64,000 nt of DNA, taken from assembly GCF_001425235.1 (NCBI RefSeq), contig NZ_LMEA01000011.1, forward strand, positions 186,001 to 250,000, written 5' to 3'. Below the pieces are notes generated by a model. The model was not told the DNA's origin, made no database searches, and worked only from the letters and a program-made list of their open reading frames with translations. Position numbers and translations under genes: made by a program. Shown here one piece after another: positions 25,720 to 33,775 of this stretch. This stretch comes from Devosia sp. Root413D1. GTDB lineage: Bacteria > Pseudomonadota > Alphaproteobacteria > Rhizobiales > Devosiaceae. Each line of letters begins with the position of its first letter. The stretch's first letter is position 1.

Positions 25720-26043
25720 ATGAGCGCCAGAATAGCGCCCGAACCGATCAACATGGGACTCGGAGCCGTCGCCGACTATCGGTCGCGCACGCTGCTCGGC
25801 GATTCCCGTCACGGGTCGGACCAGCCGGACGCCCCGCCGCCCCCTCCCCCACAGAACAATGCCGCGCAGCTGCTGCCGCCGCTCCCCGCGCCGCCGCCTC
25901 CGCCGGGTTCGGCCTTTGCCGCAGCCCTGCTCTCCGGCCAACTGCCGCCCAAGCCCACCAGCGACCGCGAAATCATCCTCAGGCTGGGCAGTGCCGACCT
26001 GCCGGCGCAGGGTTCGCTGGCGCTGCACGATCGGCTCGTCTGA
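25720..26043 (+). CDS. Proline-rich protein of unknown function
   Basis: A 107-residue protein with two Pro runs (APPPPPPQ and APPPPPG) between charged segments. There is no signal peptide or membrane helix. The C-terminus (SDREIILRLGSADLPAQGSLALHDRLV) looks folded. I do not recognise it. It lies between the flgI operon and the flagellin genes. AGGA is about 10 bases upstream of the ATG. Codon use and GC3 look like the neighbours, so it is probably real. Confidence 0.5.
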   Translation: MSARIAPEPINMGLGAVADYRSRTLLGDSRHGSDQPDAPPPPPPQNNAAQLLPPLPAPPPPPGSAFAAALLSGQLPPKPTSDREIILRLGSADLPAQGSLALHDRLV

Positions 26044-26103
26044 GCCCTGACGATTCTGCGTCGGCGGCAGCCAATTCCCTAACCACGAGTCATCCGACGC
26101 ATG

Positions 26104-26122
26104 CTCGGCAAGAACTGCCGAA
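26104..26122. promoter_or_regulatory. CTCGGCA-N5-TGCCGAA palindrome upstream of flagellin 1
   Basis: CTCGGCA-agaac-TGCCGAA follows the same pattern and spacer as the flgF and flgI palindromes. It lies about 170 bases above the first flagellin start. I found no clear -24/-12 element between it and the gene. Confidence 0.45.
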
Positions 26123-26294
26123 ACGCCGGTTTCCCCAAGATATCCAAGGCACTGCGGGCGACATCGGCTCGTCACGGAACACAAAATTAACTGCGTTCGG
26201 AAGCATCCCGTTAACCATTCTTAAGCCGGCCAAGGCTACGATCCCTCTCAATCTCAGGACGAGATTATCGATTTAGCCAGAAGGGATTCCACCC

Positions 26295-27854
26295 ATGCCG
26301 GAAGTTAACCTGTCAAAGGCGGTTCGCTCGAACCTCCTGAGCCTCCAGTCCACCGCTGCCTCGATGGCAAAGACGCAGGAGCGTCTCGCCACCGGCCTCA
26401 AGGTGAACACTGCGCTCGACAACCCGACCAACTTCTTCACTGCCGCGTCGCTGAATAGTCGTGCGTCCGACATGGCAAACCTGCTGGACTCGATGTCGAA
26501 CGGCATCAAGACCATTGAAGCCGCTGATAACGGCCTCACCTCGATCACCAAGACGGTCGAGTCGATGCAGTCTGCCCTGCGCCAGGCGCGTCAGGACAAG
26601 TCGTTCAAGACCATGTCCTATGCGCTGGATAGCACGGCGATCGGCACTGCCACCGCCAAGACGATCTCGTTCGAAGGCGGCTCGGTCGGCACTACGCCGG
26701 TCAGCATCAACCTGAACACCACCGGCGCCGGTTCTGCCGCTACCGCGGGCACCGTGTCGTCGACCTTTGCCTCGACAGTCACCTTCGACGATCCGGGTGA
26801 CCAACTGAACTTCTCGGTCGCCGTCGATGGTGGCGCTGCCACTGCCGTTACGATCGACGCTCAGACGCTGACCGACGCCGGTATCGTAGGCGGTGCGATC
26901 ACCAGCGGTGCGGACCTCCGCGCTGCCGTTGCCCAGGCCCTGACCGACGCCAGCATCACCGGTGTCACTGTCGGCGGCTCTGGTACGGCGATGTCGCTCA
27001 CCTCGAACACCACCGGCGCAACCTCGTCCGTCGCCATCTCGGCGGTTGGCGTGGTGAACGGCGGTGGTGCCAACACCATCACCAACACCTCGGGTATCGC
27101 TGCTGCATCGGATTCGGGTGACGCGCTGGTCCCCGCTGGTGCAGTGAAGACTGTTGATGCCCTGGTGCAGGAGATCAACACCAACACCTCGCTGAAGGAT
27201 AAGATCCGCGCCTCCAACGACAACGGCAAGCTCCGCATCGAGAACCTCTCGACCGAGGAGCTGACCGTCACCGGTATCGGCACGGATGGCGAAGTCGACG
27301 GCACCACGAATGAAGGCACCATCGACGGCAACACCGTTCGCAAGAACCTCGTCACCCAGTTCAACGAACTGCGCGACCAGCTTGACAAGTTCGCCGACGA
27401 TGCCTCCTTCAACGGCATCAACCTGCTCCGAGGCGACAAGCTCAAGCTGACGTTCAACGAGACCGGCACTTCGACCATCGACATCCAGGCCAAGAACGAG
27501 AACGGCGATCCGATCGCCATCAACAACACCACCCTGGGCATCAACCACGTCGTCAACTCGGACTTCGACAGCGACACGTCGCTCGACGGGAAGCTGGAAA
27601 TTCTCGGCACCGCACTCGGCAAGCTCCGTTCGCAGGCCTCTTCCTTCGGCTCGAACCTGTCGATCGTGCAGAACCGCACCGACTTCACCAAGAACATGAT
27701 CAACACGCTGGAAACCGGCGCGGCGAACCTGACCTTGGCCGATACAAACGAGGAAGCGGCGAACCTTCTCGCCCTGCAGACCCGCCAGCAGCTGTCGTCG
27801 ACGGCGCTGTCGATGGCCTCGCAGGCCGACCAGGCGGTGCTCCGCCTGTTCTAA
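26295..27854 (+). CDS. Flagellin 1
   Basis: A 519-residue flagellin. The conserved D0/D1 N-terminus (VNLSKAVRSNLLSLQSTAASMAKTQERLATGLKVNTALDNPTNFFTA) and C-terminus (NLSIVQNRTDFTKNMINTLETGAANLTLADTNEEAANLLALQTRQQLSSTALSMASQADQAVLRLF) flank a Thr/Ser/Ala-rich outer domain. It is first of three tandem paralogs; the central region is nearly identical to flagellin 2. The leader carries CCAGAAGGG before the start, shared in form by all three genes. Synthesis is probably controlled after transcription by FlbT and FlaF, encoded at 33 kb. Confidence 0.96.
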   Translation: MPEVNLSKAVRSNLLSLQSTAASMAKTQERLATGLKVNTALDNPTNFFTAASLNSRASDMANLLDSMSNGIKTIEAADNGLTSITKTVESMQSALRQARQDKSFKTMSYALDSTAIGTATAKTISFEGGSVGTTPVSINLNTTGAGSAATAGTVSSTFASTVTFDDPGDQLNFSVAVDGGAATAVTIDAQTLTDAGIVGGAITSGADLRAAVAQALTDASITGVTVGGSGTAMSLTSNTTGATSSVAISAVGVVNGGGANTITNTSGIAAASDSGDALVPAGAVKTVDALVQEINTNTSLKDKIRASNDNGKLRIENLSTEELTVTGIGTDGEVDGTTNEGTIDGNTVRKNLVTQFNELRDQLDKFADDASFNGINLLRGDKLKLTFNETGTSTIDIQAKNENGDPIAINNTTLGINHVVNSDFDSDTSLDGKLEILGTALGKLRSQASSFGSNLSIVQNRTDFTKNMINTLETGAANLTLADTNEEAANLLALQTRQQLSSTALSMASQADQAVLRLF

Positions 27855-27878
27855 GGCAAGCTACCTCGGGGAATACCA

Positions 27879-27903
27879 AAGGCGGGCTTCGGCCCGCCTT
27901 TTT
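27879..27903 (+). terminator. Terminator of flagellin 1
   Basis: Perfect 9-base stem AAGGCGGGC / GCCCGCCTT with a TTCG tetraloop and T-tract, 25 bases after the stop. Confidence 0.92.
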
Positions 27904-28121
27904 CATTGGCTAGGCGGCTTGGCGTGCCAGTTCGAAGCATTGAGCAAACTGCTCATTAACTTTGCCTCGAATGCCCAGGACATTTGCCTCCAATGTCCGA
28001 GGCAAACTTCAATTCACCGATCGAACTTAAGACTTCTTTTGCCGGTCCCGACCGATGATCCAGCCGCGTCTCAGGAGAGACGGTCTAGTAACTGAGTACG
28101 GACCCAGAAAGGGCCTCCAAA

Positions 28122-29681
28122 ATGGCTGATGTAAATCTGTCAAAGGCAGTTCGCTCGAACCTGCTGAGCCTCCAGTCCACCGCTGCCTCGATGGCCAAGA
28201 CGCAGGAGCGTCTCGCCACCGGTCTCAAGGTGAACTCGGCGCTCGACAACCCGACTAACTTCTTCACCGCCGCTTCGCTTAACTCTCGTGCTTCGGATAT
28301 GGCGAGCCTGCTCGACTCCATGTCCAACGGCATCAAGACCATTGAAGCTGCGGACAATGGCCTTTCGTCGATTACCAAGACCGTCGAGTCGATGCAGTCC
28401 ACGCTCCGTCAGGCGCGCCAGGACAAGTCGTTCAAGACCGGTTCGTTCGCCGTAGATACCGCTGCCGTCGGCACGGCTTCGGTGAAGACGCTGTCGTTCG
28501 AGGGCGGCGCTGTCGGCACTTCGCCGGTCAGCATCAACCTCAACACCACCGGCGCTGGCTCTGCGGCCACTGCCGGTACCGTGTCGTCGACCTTTGCCTC
28601 GACCGTCACGTTCGACGATCCGGGCGACGAACTGAACTTCTCGGTGGCCGTCGATGGTGGCGCTGCCACTGCCGTGACCATCAACGCCCAGACCCTGACC
28701 GATGCCGGCATTGTCGGCGGCGCAATCACCAGTGGTGCGGATCTCCGCGCTGCGGTGACCCAGGCTCTGACCGACGCCAGCGTGACCGGCGTCACGGTTG
28801 GTGGCTCGGGTACGGCGATGTCGCTGACCTCGAACACGACCGGCGCTTCCTCGTCCGTCGCCATCTCGGCGGTTGGTGTGGTGAACGGCGGTGGTGCCAA
28901 CACCATCACCAACACCTCGGGTATCGCTGCTGCATCGGATTCCGGTGACGCACTGGTCGCCGCTGGTGCAGTGAAGACCACTGATGCTCTCGTTTCCGAG
29001 ATCAACGGCAATGCTTCGCTGAAGGACAAGGTCCGCGCCTCCAACGACAACGGCAAGCTCCGCATCGAGAACCTCTCGACCGAAGAGCTGACCGTGACCG
29101 GTGTGGCCTCGGATGGTGAAATCGACGGCTCGACCGCCGAGACCGCCATTGGCGGCAACGAAGTCCGCAAGAACCTGGCCAAGCAGTTCAACGAACTGCG
29201 CGACCAGCTCGACAAGCTGGCTGATGACGCGTCTTTCAACGGCATCAACCTGCTCCGCGGCGACAAGCTCAAGCTGACGTTCAACGAGACCGGCACTTCG
29301 ACCATCGACATCCAGGCTAAGGATTCCGATGGCGACGCGACCTCGATCAACAACACGTCGCTCGGCATCACTTCGGTGCAGGACTCCGATCTCGACAGCG
29401 ACGCGTCGATCGACGCCAAGCTGGGCAAGCTCGGCGACGCCCTGGGCACCCTGCGTTCGCAGTCTTCGGCCTTCGGCTCGAACCTGTCGATCGTGCAGAA
29501 CCGCCAGGACTTCACCAAGAACATGATCAACACCCTCGAGACTGGTGCGGCGAACCTCACGCTTGCCGACACCAACGAGGAAGCGGCGAACCTTCTCGCC
29601 CTGCAGACCCGCCAGCAGCTGTCGTCGACAGCTCTGTCGATGGCCTCGCAGGCCGACCAGGCCGTGCTGCGTCTGTTCTAA
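28122..29681 (+). CDS. Flagellin 2
   Basis: A 519-residue flagellin, the same length as flagellin 1 and very close to it across the whole length, including the outer domain (TGVTVGGSGTAMSLTSNTTGA and following blocks differ by few residues). Differences cluster in residues ~100-135 and ~325-440. CCAGAAAGGG lies ahead of the ATG. The copy is clearly a recent tandem duplicate, or kept alike by gene conversion. It should co-polymerise in the filament. Confidence 0.96.
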   Translation: MADVNLSKAVRSNLLSLQSTAASMAKTQERLATGLKVNSALDNPTNFFTAASLNSRASDMASLLDSMSNGIKTIEAADNGLSSITKTVESMQSTLRQARQDKSFKTGSFAVDTAAVGTASVKTLSFEGGAVGTSPVSINLNTTGAGSAATAGTVSSTFASTVTFDDPGDELNFSVAVDGGAATAVTINAQTLTDAGIVGGAITSGADLRAAVTQALTDASVTGVTVGGSGTAMSLTSNTTGASSSVAISAVGVVNGGGANTITNTSGIAAASDSGDALVAAGAVKTTDALVSEINGNASLKDKVRASNDNGKLRIENLSTEELTVTGVASDGEIDGSTAETAIGGNEVRKNLAKQFNELRDQLDKLADDASFNGINLLRGDKLKLTFNETGTSTIDIQAKDSDGDATSINNTSLGITSVQDSDLDSDASIDAKLGKLGDALGTLRSQSSAFGSNLSIVQNRQDFTKNMINTLETGAANLTLADTNEEAANLLALQTRQQLSSTALSMASQADQAVLRLF

Positions 29682-29704
29682 GAAGAACGTCGCAAGACAA
29701 GACG

Positions 29705-29729
29705 AAGGCGGGCTCCGGCCCGCCTTTTT
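29705..29729 (+). terminator. Terminator of flagellin 2
   Basis: AAGGCGGGC / GCCCGCCTT stem with TCCG loop and T-tract, 24 bases after the stop; nearly the same sequence as the flagellin 1 terminator. Confidence 0.92.
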
Positions 29730-29855
29730 CTTTTGCACTAGACTGTTTTGGCACGCCGATTAACCAGCTGTTACCGATTGCGGCCCGATAGATACAGCAT
29801 TGACGAGCCGGGCCCCAGGACGCGGGCGTTTTAGACAGACCAGAAGGTTTGTAAC

Positions 29856-31397
29856 GTGGCTGATGTAAACCTCTCCAAGGCGGTTCGCTCGAACCTCCTC
29901 TCGCTCCAGTCGACCGCGGCCTCGATGGCCAAGACTCAGGGACGACTCGCCTCTGGCCTCAAGGTCAACTCGGCGCTGGACAACCCCACCAACTTCTTCA
30001 CCGCCGCGTCGCTCAACAGCCGTGCCAGCGACATGTCGAACCTTTTGGACTCGATGTCGAACGGCATCAAGACCATCGAAGCTGCCGATAACGGCCTGAG
30101 CTCGATCACCAAGACGGTCGAGGCGATGCAGTCGACGCTCCGGCAGGCGCGCCAGGACAAATCATTCAAGACGCAGAGCTTTGCGATCGACACCGCGGCG
30201 ATCGGCACTGCGGCGACGAAGACGATCTCGTTCGAGGGCGGCGCCGTGGGTGCGACGCCGGTGTCGGTCAGCCTCAACACCGCCTCGGGTGGAGCCACAG
30301 CCGGCACTTATGCGACGACTGCCAACTTCACGCCCGTCAGCGTGGGCGACGCCGCCGACTACGAAGCGTTCAGCGTCTCGGTCGACGGTGGACCGGCTCA
30401 GAACTTCCTGCTCGGCGGCGCCGAACTGCTGAGTGTCGGCAATGGCAACATGACTTTGGACAGTGCGGCAGAGTTCGACGAGTTGCTGACCGACCAGGGC
30501 GTAACGGGGGTCAGCACATCGATCGTTGGCGGAAAGCTGACACTGAGTTCATCGACGACCGGTGCCACATCGTCGGTCGCGCTGAACTTCCTCTCCGCCT
30601 TCGACTTTGACGGCGACACCGATCTTTCGCCGCTGTCACTTCAAACCGGCACCTCGACCCCCGGTACCGCCGCCAGTGGCGGTTCGGTGAAGACGGTCGA
30701 CGCGCTGGTCCAGGAAATCAACGCCAACACTGCGCTTAAGGACAAGGTCCGCGCCTCCAACGATAACGGCAAGCTGCGGATCGAGAACCTCTCGACCGAA
30801 GAGCTGACCGTGAACGGTGTCGGCTCCGACGGCGAAGTTGACGGCACCACGGGCGAGGCCACCATTAGTGGCAACGAAGTCCGCAAGAACCTGGTCAAGC
30901 AGTTCAACGAACTGCGCGACCAGCTCGACAAGCTCGCCGACGACGCCTCATTCAACGGCATCAACCTGCTCCGCGGCGACAAGCTGAAGCTGACCTTCAA
31001 CGAATCCGGCACCTCGACCATCGATATCCAGGCCAAGGATTCAGATGGCGACCCGACCTCGGTCAACAACACCACGCTCGGCATCGCCTCCGCCGTCGCC
31101 GCCGACTTCGACAGCGATGTCTCGCTCGACGCCCGGCTCGGCAAGCTCGGCGATGCGCTGGGCAAGCTGCGCTCGCAGGCCTCGGCTTTCGGCTCGAACC
31201 TGTCGATCGTCGAGAACCGCAACGACTTTACCAAGTCGATGATCAACACGCTCGAGACCGGCGCGGCCAACCTCACGCTTGCCGACACCAACCAGGAAGC
31301 GGCGAACCTCCTCGCCTTGCAGACCCGCCAGCAGTTGTCGTCCACTGCCCTGTCGATGGCCTCGCAGGCCGATCAGGCGGTGCTGCGGCTGTTCTGA
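29856..31397 (+). CDS. Flagellin 3 (GTG start, divergent outer domain)
   Basis: A 513-residue flagellin. The N- and C-terminal thirds match flagellins 1 and 2. The outer domain (about residues 130-275, e.g. GTYATTANFTPVSVGDAADYEAF) is unrelated in sequence, so the surface of its subunit should differ. The start is GTG (GTG GCT GAT), unlike ATG in the other two, and may lower translation. CCAGAAGGT precedes it. Confidence 0.95.
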   Translation: MADVNLSKAVRSNLLSLQSTAASMAKTQGRLASGLKVNSALDNPTNFFTAASLNSRASDMSNLLDSMSNGIKTIEAADNGLSSITKTVEAMQSTLRQARQDKSFKTQSFAIDTAAIGTAATKTISFEGGAVGATPVSVSLNTASGGATAGTYATTANFTPVSVGDAADYEAFSVSVDGGPAQNFLLGGAELLSVGNGNMTLDSAAEFDELLTDQGVTGVSTSIVGGKLTLSSSTTGATSSVALNFLSAFDFDGDTDLSPLSLQTGTSTPGTAASGGSVKTVDALVQEINANTALKDKVRASNDNGKLRIENLSTEELTVNGVGSDGEVDGTTGEATISGNEVRKNLVKQFNELRDQLDKLADDASFNGINLLRGDKLKLTFNESGTSTIDIQAKDSDGDPTSVNNTTLGIASAVAADFDSDVSLDARLGKLGDALGKLRSQASAFGSNLSIVENRNDFTKSMINTLETGAANLTLADTNQEAANLLALQTRQQLSSTALSMASQADQAVLRLF

Positions 31398-31465
31398 TCG
31401 CAGAGGCTTCGGGGGTGTCTGCTCCTATTGCCGAGTTTGCCACCAGCAGTACCTCAGAACTCGAT

Positions 31466-31561
31466 GTCATCCCGGCGAAGGCCGGGACCCATCCTGAGGT
31501 GTGCCGGCTCTTGCGCGGGCCCCTCCATCTCAGGATGGGCCCCGGCCTTCGCCGGGGTGAC
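31466..31561. repeat. REP-like palindromic element, copy 2
   Basis: The arms at 31466-31499 and 31529-31561 share the CCCGGCGAAGGCCGGG core and pair with two mismatches. It lies between flagellin 3 and that gene's probable terminator at 31620. Confidence 0.8.
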
Positions 31562-31619
31562 ACCGTGGGTGAGGAGCCACCTGTGACAAAGCACGGATTC
31601 CCCTCAGCAACCTGAGGAC

Positions 31620-31643
31620 AGGCGGGTTGCGGCCCGCCTTTTC
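31620..31643 (+). terminator. Probable terminator of flagellin 3, displaced
   Basis: AGGCGGG / CCCGCCT stem (31620-31626 and 31633-31639) with a T-run, matching the flagellin 1 and 2 terminators. It lies 223 bases after the stop instead of about 25, beyond the repeat. Confidence 0.8.
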
Positions 31644-31682
31644 CGTTGCCAGCTCGTAAAGCCGCAGGCCATCGTCGCCGCC

Positions 31683-32885
31683 ATGACGCCGTACCGAGAC
31701 ATTCTGAGCATCCCGGCGCAGCGCCGGCTGCTGTTTGCAGCCATTCCGGCCGATTTTGCCGACTGGTTCGACTATGTCGCCGTTGTCGCCCTCATCGCCT
31801 ATGTCTGGGGCGAGGGCCCGGTGGTGCTTGCCTTGCTGGCGCTGGCCTTCGCCCTGCCCTACGTCGTCGCCGGGCCGCTGCTCGCCGCCTGGGTCGACCG
31901 GGCGGACCTGAAGCTGGTGCTGCTGCTCTCCAATCTCGGCCGCGGCGTGCTGACTTTCGCGCTGGTGATCGCCCCCAATGTCGAGATCCTGCTGCTGATC
32001 GTGCTGCTGCGCGGCATCGTTGATTCCGCCTTCACCCCGGCTCGGCAGTCTGCCATCCAACTGACCACCCCCGAGCCGCTGCTGATGGCCGCCAATGGCC
32101 TGCACCAGGGCATCAACCAGGCCAGCAAGATCGTCGCACCGGCCTGTGGTGGGCTGCTGCTGGCGCTGGTGCCGGCGCAAGGGGTGTTTGCCATCAACGG
32201 CGTGCTGTCGGTCGCGGCGTTCCTCGTCCTGTTAGGGCTGCAACTGCCGCCGCGGGCCCATGTCGAACATGACGCCGAGGAACCCTTTCTCGCCCGCGTC
32301 GCCGGTGGTATCGCCGAGTTCGGGCGCAACCGGCTGCTGCTCGCCGTGCTGATCTTCGCCTCGGCGGCGAATTTCACTTTCTTCCTCTACGACACGCAGA
32401 TTGCCCTGCTCACCAGCCAGCTCGGCTACGACGCGACGGCCTTCGGCCTGACCGTCACCGCCTCCGGCATCGGCGGCATGATCGGCGCATCGCTTGCCGG
32501 GCTGATGCGGCCGAACCGGCCACTGCTGCTGATGGCGCTCGCCGCACTGGTCTCGGGGCCGGTGACCGTCGGCACGGCACTGGCTGCCGCCTCAGGGATC
32601 GCCATCCCCTTTCCGCTGTTCTGCCTGGTGATGGCAGTGATGGGTGGTACCACCGTGTTCATGCTGGTGCCCTATCGCTCGGTGATCCAGTCCGAAACTC
32701 CGCCGGACCGGATCGCCCGCGTCAGCTCGGCCGGCGAAGCAGCGATGACCACCGCGATGATGGCCGCGCCGCTGCTTGGCAGCCTGATCGTCACCGGCTT
32801 TGGCGTCCCGGCGCCATTCATTGTCGGCGGCGGGCTGATTATCCTGCTCGGCCTCGGAGCCCTAGCATTCGCCTTCCGCCGGTAG
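31683..32885 (+). CDS. MFS transporter
   Basis: A 400-residue protein with 12 hydrophobic segments and the MFS_3/EntS-like layout (PLLAAWVDRADLKLVLLLSN at loop 2-3; FTPARQSAIQLTTPEPLLMAANGL at helix 4-5). It probably exports a small molecule; the substrate is unknown. It is inserted between the flagellin cluster and flbT-flaF and has no obvious link to motility. It lacks the C-terminal soluble domain of the MFS gene at 7929. Confidence 0.85.
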   Translation: MTPYRDILSIPAQRRLLFAAIPADFADWFDYVAVVALIAYVWGEGPVVLALLALAFALPYVVAGPLLAAWVDRADLKLVLLLSNLGRGVLTFALVIAPNVEILLLIVLLRGIVDSAFTPARQSAIQLTTPEPLLMAANGLHQGINQASKIVAPACGGLLLALVPAQGVFAINGVLSVAAFLVLLGLQLPPRAHVEHDAEEPFLARVAGGIAEFGRNRLLLAVLIFASAANFTFFLYDTQIALLTSQLGYDATAFGLTVTASGIGGMIGASLAGLMRPNRPLLLMALAALVSGPVTVGTALAAASGIAIPFPLFCLVMAVMGGTTVFMLVPYRSVIQSETPPDRIARVSSAGEAAMTTAMMAAPLLGSLIVTGFGVPAPFIVGGGLIILLGLGALAFAFRR

Positions 32886-32948
32886 CGTTTTGGTGACGCG
32901 GCGCATGCAGTATGCTGCACCACGGAATCAAGGGGTTGAACCACCGAC

Positions 32949-33335
32949 ATGTCGTTAAAGGTCGAGTTGAAGCCGGGCGAACGCCTGATCGTCGGCAACT
33001 GTGTCATTACGAACTCGGATCAGCGCACCCGGCTGTTCATCGATGGCAAGGCGCCAATCCTCCGTGAGAAGGACATCCTGACCTTCGACACCGCGACCAG
33101 TCCCGCCAAGCGCATCTACTTGGCCGTACAGCTCATGTACATTCATGAAAACGTCGAACGATTGACCCAGGACTACTTTCAACTGGTCAACGACATCATC
33201 ACGGCAGCGCCATCAACAATCCGCATTGTTGACGAAATCAATAACGAGATATTAACCGGCTCCCTGTACAAAGCACTCAAGGCTGCGAAAAAGCTGATCC
33301 AGTACGAACAGGAACTCCTCGGCAATGCAGAATAG
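32949..33335 (+). CDS. flbT: Flagellin synthesis repressor FlbT
   Basis: A 128-residue FlbT. The fold starts MSLKVELKPGERLIVGNCVI. Conserved blocks follow: ERLTQDYFQLVNDI and the helical C-terminus with LYKALKAAKKLIQYEQEL. In Caulobacter FlbT binds flagellin mRNA and blocks its translation until the hook is complete. It overlaps flaF by 11 bases, so the two are co-translated. The order flbT-flaF is the reverse of Caulobacter and Brucella as I remember them. Confidence 0.95.
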   Translation: MSLKVELKPGERLIVGNCVITNSDQRTRLFIDGKAPILREKDILTFDTATSPAKRIYLAVQLMYIHENVERLTQDYFQLVNDIITAAPSTIRIVDEINNEILTGSLYKALKAAKKLIQYEQELLGNAE

Positions 33336-33696
33336 TGCGGCGCTCGCCTACCAGCAGGTAGGCAGGCAGACGGTCAATCCTCGTCTCCTCGAGGCCAACC
33401 TCCTCTCTCGAGCTGCCGGCCAGATGCAGCGCGTGCGTGACGACTGGGAGAACGAGCGTCACGAACTGACCGCCGCCCTGATGTTCAACCGCAAGCTGTG
33501 GACGGTGTTCCTCGGCTCGGTGACCGGCGAGGAAAGCCAGCTGCCCAAGGCGCTGCGCGAGAACATCGCCAATCTCGGCCTGTTCGTGATGAAGCAGACG
33601 ATGACCATCCAGGCCGAGCCTTCGGCCAACAAGCTCACCGTGCTGATCAACATCAACCGCGAGATCGCCGCCGGACTGCGCGCCGGCCAGAGCTGA
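33325..33696 (+). CDS. flaF: Flagellin assembly regulator FlaF
   Basis: A 123-residue helical protein. The signature RLLEANLLSRAAGQMQRVRDDWENERHELTAALMFNRKLWTVFLGSV is typical of FlaF, the partner that opposes FlbT and promotes flagellin synthesis and export. It starts inside the end of flbT. An intrinsic terminator follows the stop. Confidence 0.94.
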   Translation: MQNSAALAYQQVGRQTVNPRLLEANLLSRAAGQMQRVRDDWENERHELTAALMFNRKLWTVFLGSVTGEESQLPKALRENIANLGLFVMKQTMTIQAEPSANKLTVLININREIAAGLRAGQS

Positions 33697-33722
33697 GCTC
33701 AGCCGCCAATCCAACCCCAATG

Positions 33723-33749
33723 AAAAGCCCGCGGAAACCGCGGGCTTTT
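33723..33749. terminator. Bidirectional terminator after flaF
   Basis: Perfect 12-base arms AAAAGCCCGCGG / CCGCGGGCTTTT with an AAA loop. It lies between the convergent flaF and terC genes and serves both. Confidence 0.92.
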
Positions 33750-33775
33750 GCGTTTCCTGGGGCTTGAAACCCCGC

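Noticed and set aside
26313-29738. Long minus-strand frames opposite flagellins 1 and 2
   Set aside because: Their Gly/Arg/Asp-rich translations mirror the low-complexity flagellin codons. No SD or family match.
29757-29772. Sigma-54 promoter for flagellin 3 (TGGCACGCCGATTAAC)
   Set aside because: The -24 part is perfect, but the -12 GC is replaced by AA at the required N10 spacing, so it should not work as a sigma-54 promoter.
26123-29855. Sigma-28-like promoters (TTAA ... CCGAT) before the flagellins
   Set aside because: TTAA and CCGAT-like pieces occur in all three leaders, but the spacing differs (14-24 bases) and does not fit TAAA-N15-GCCGATAA.
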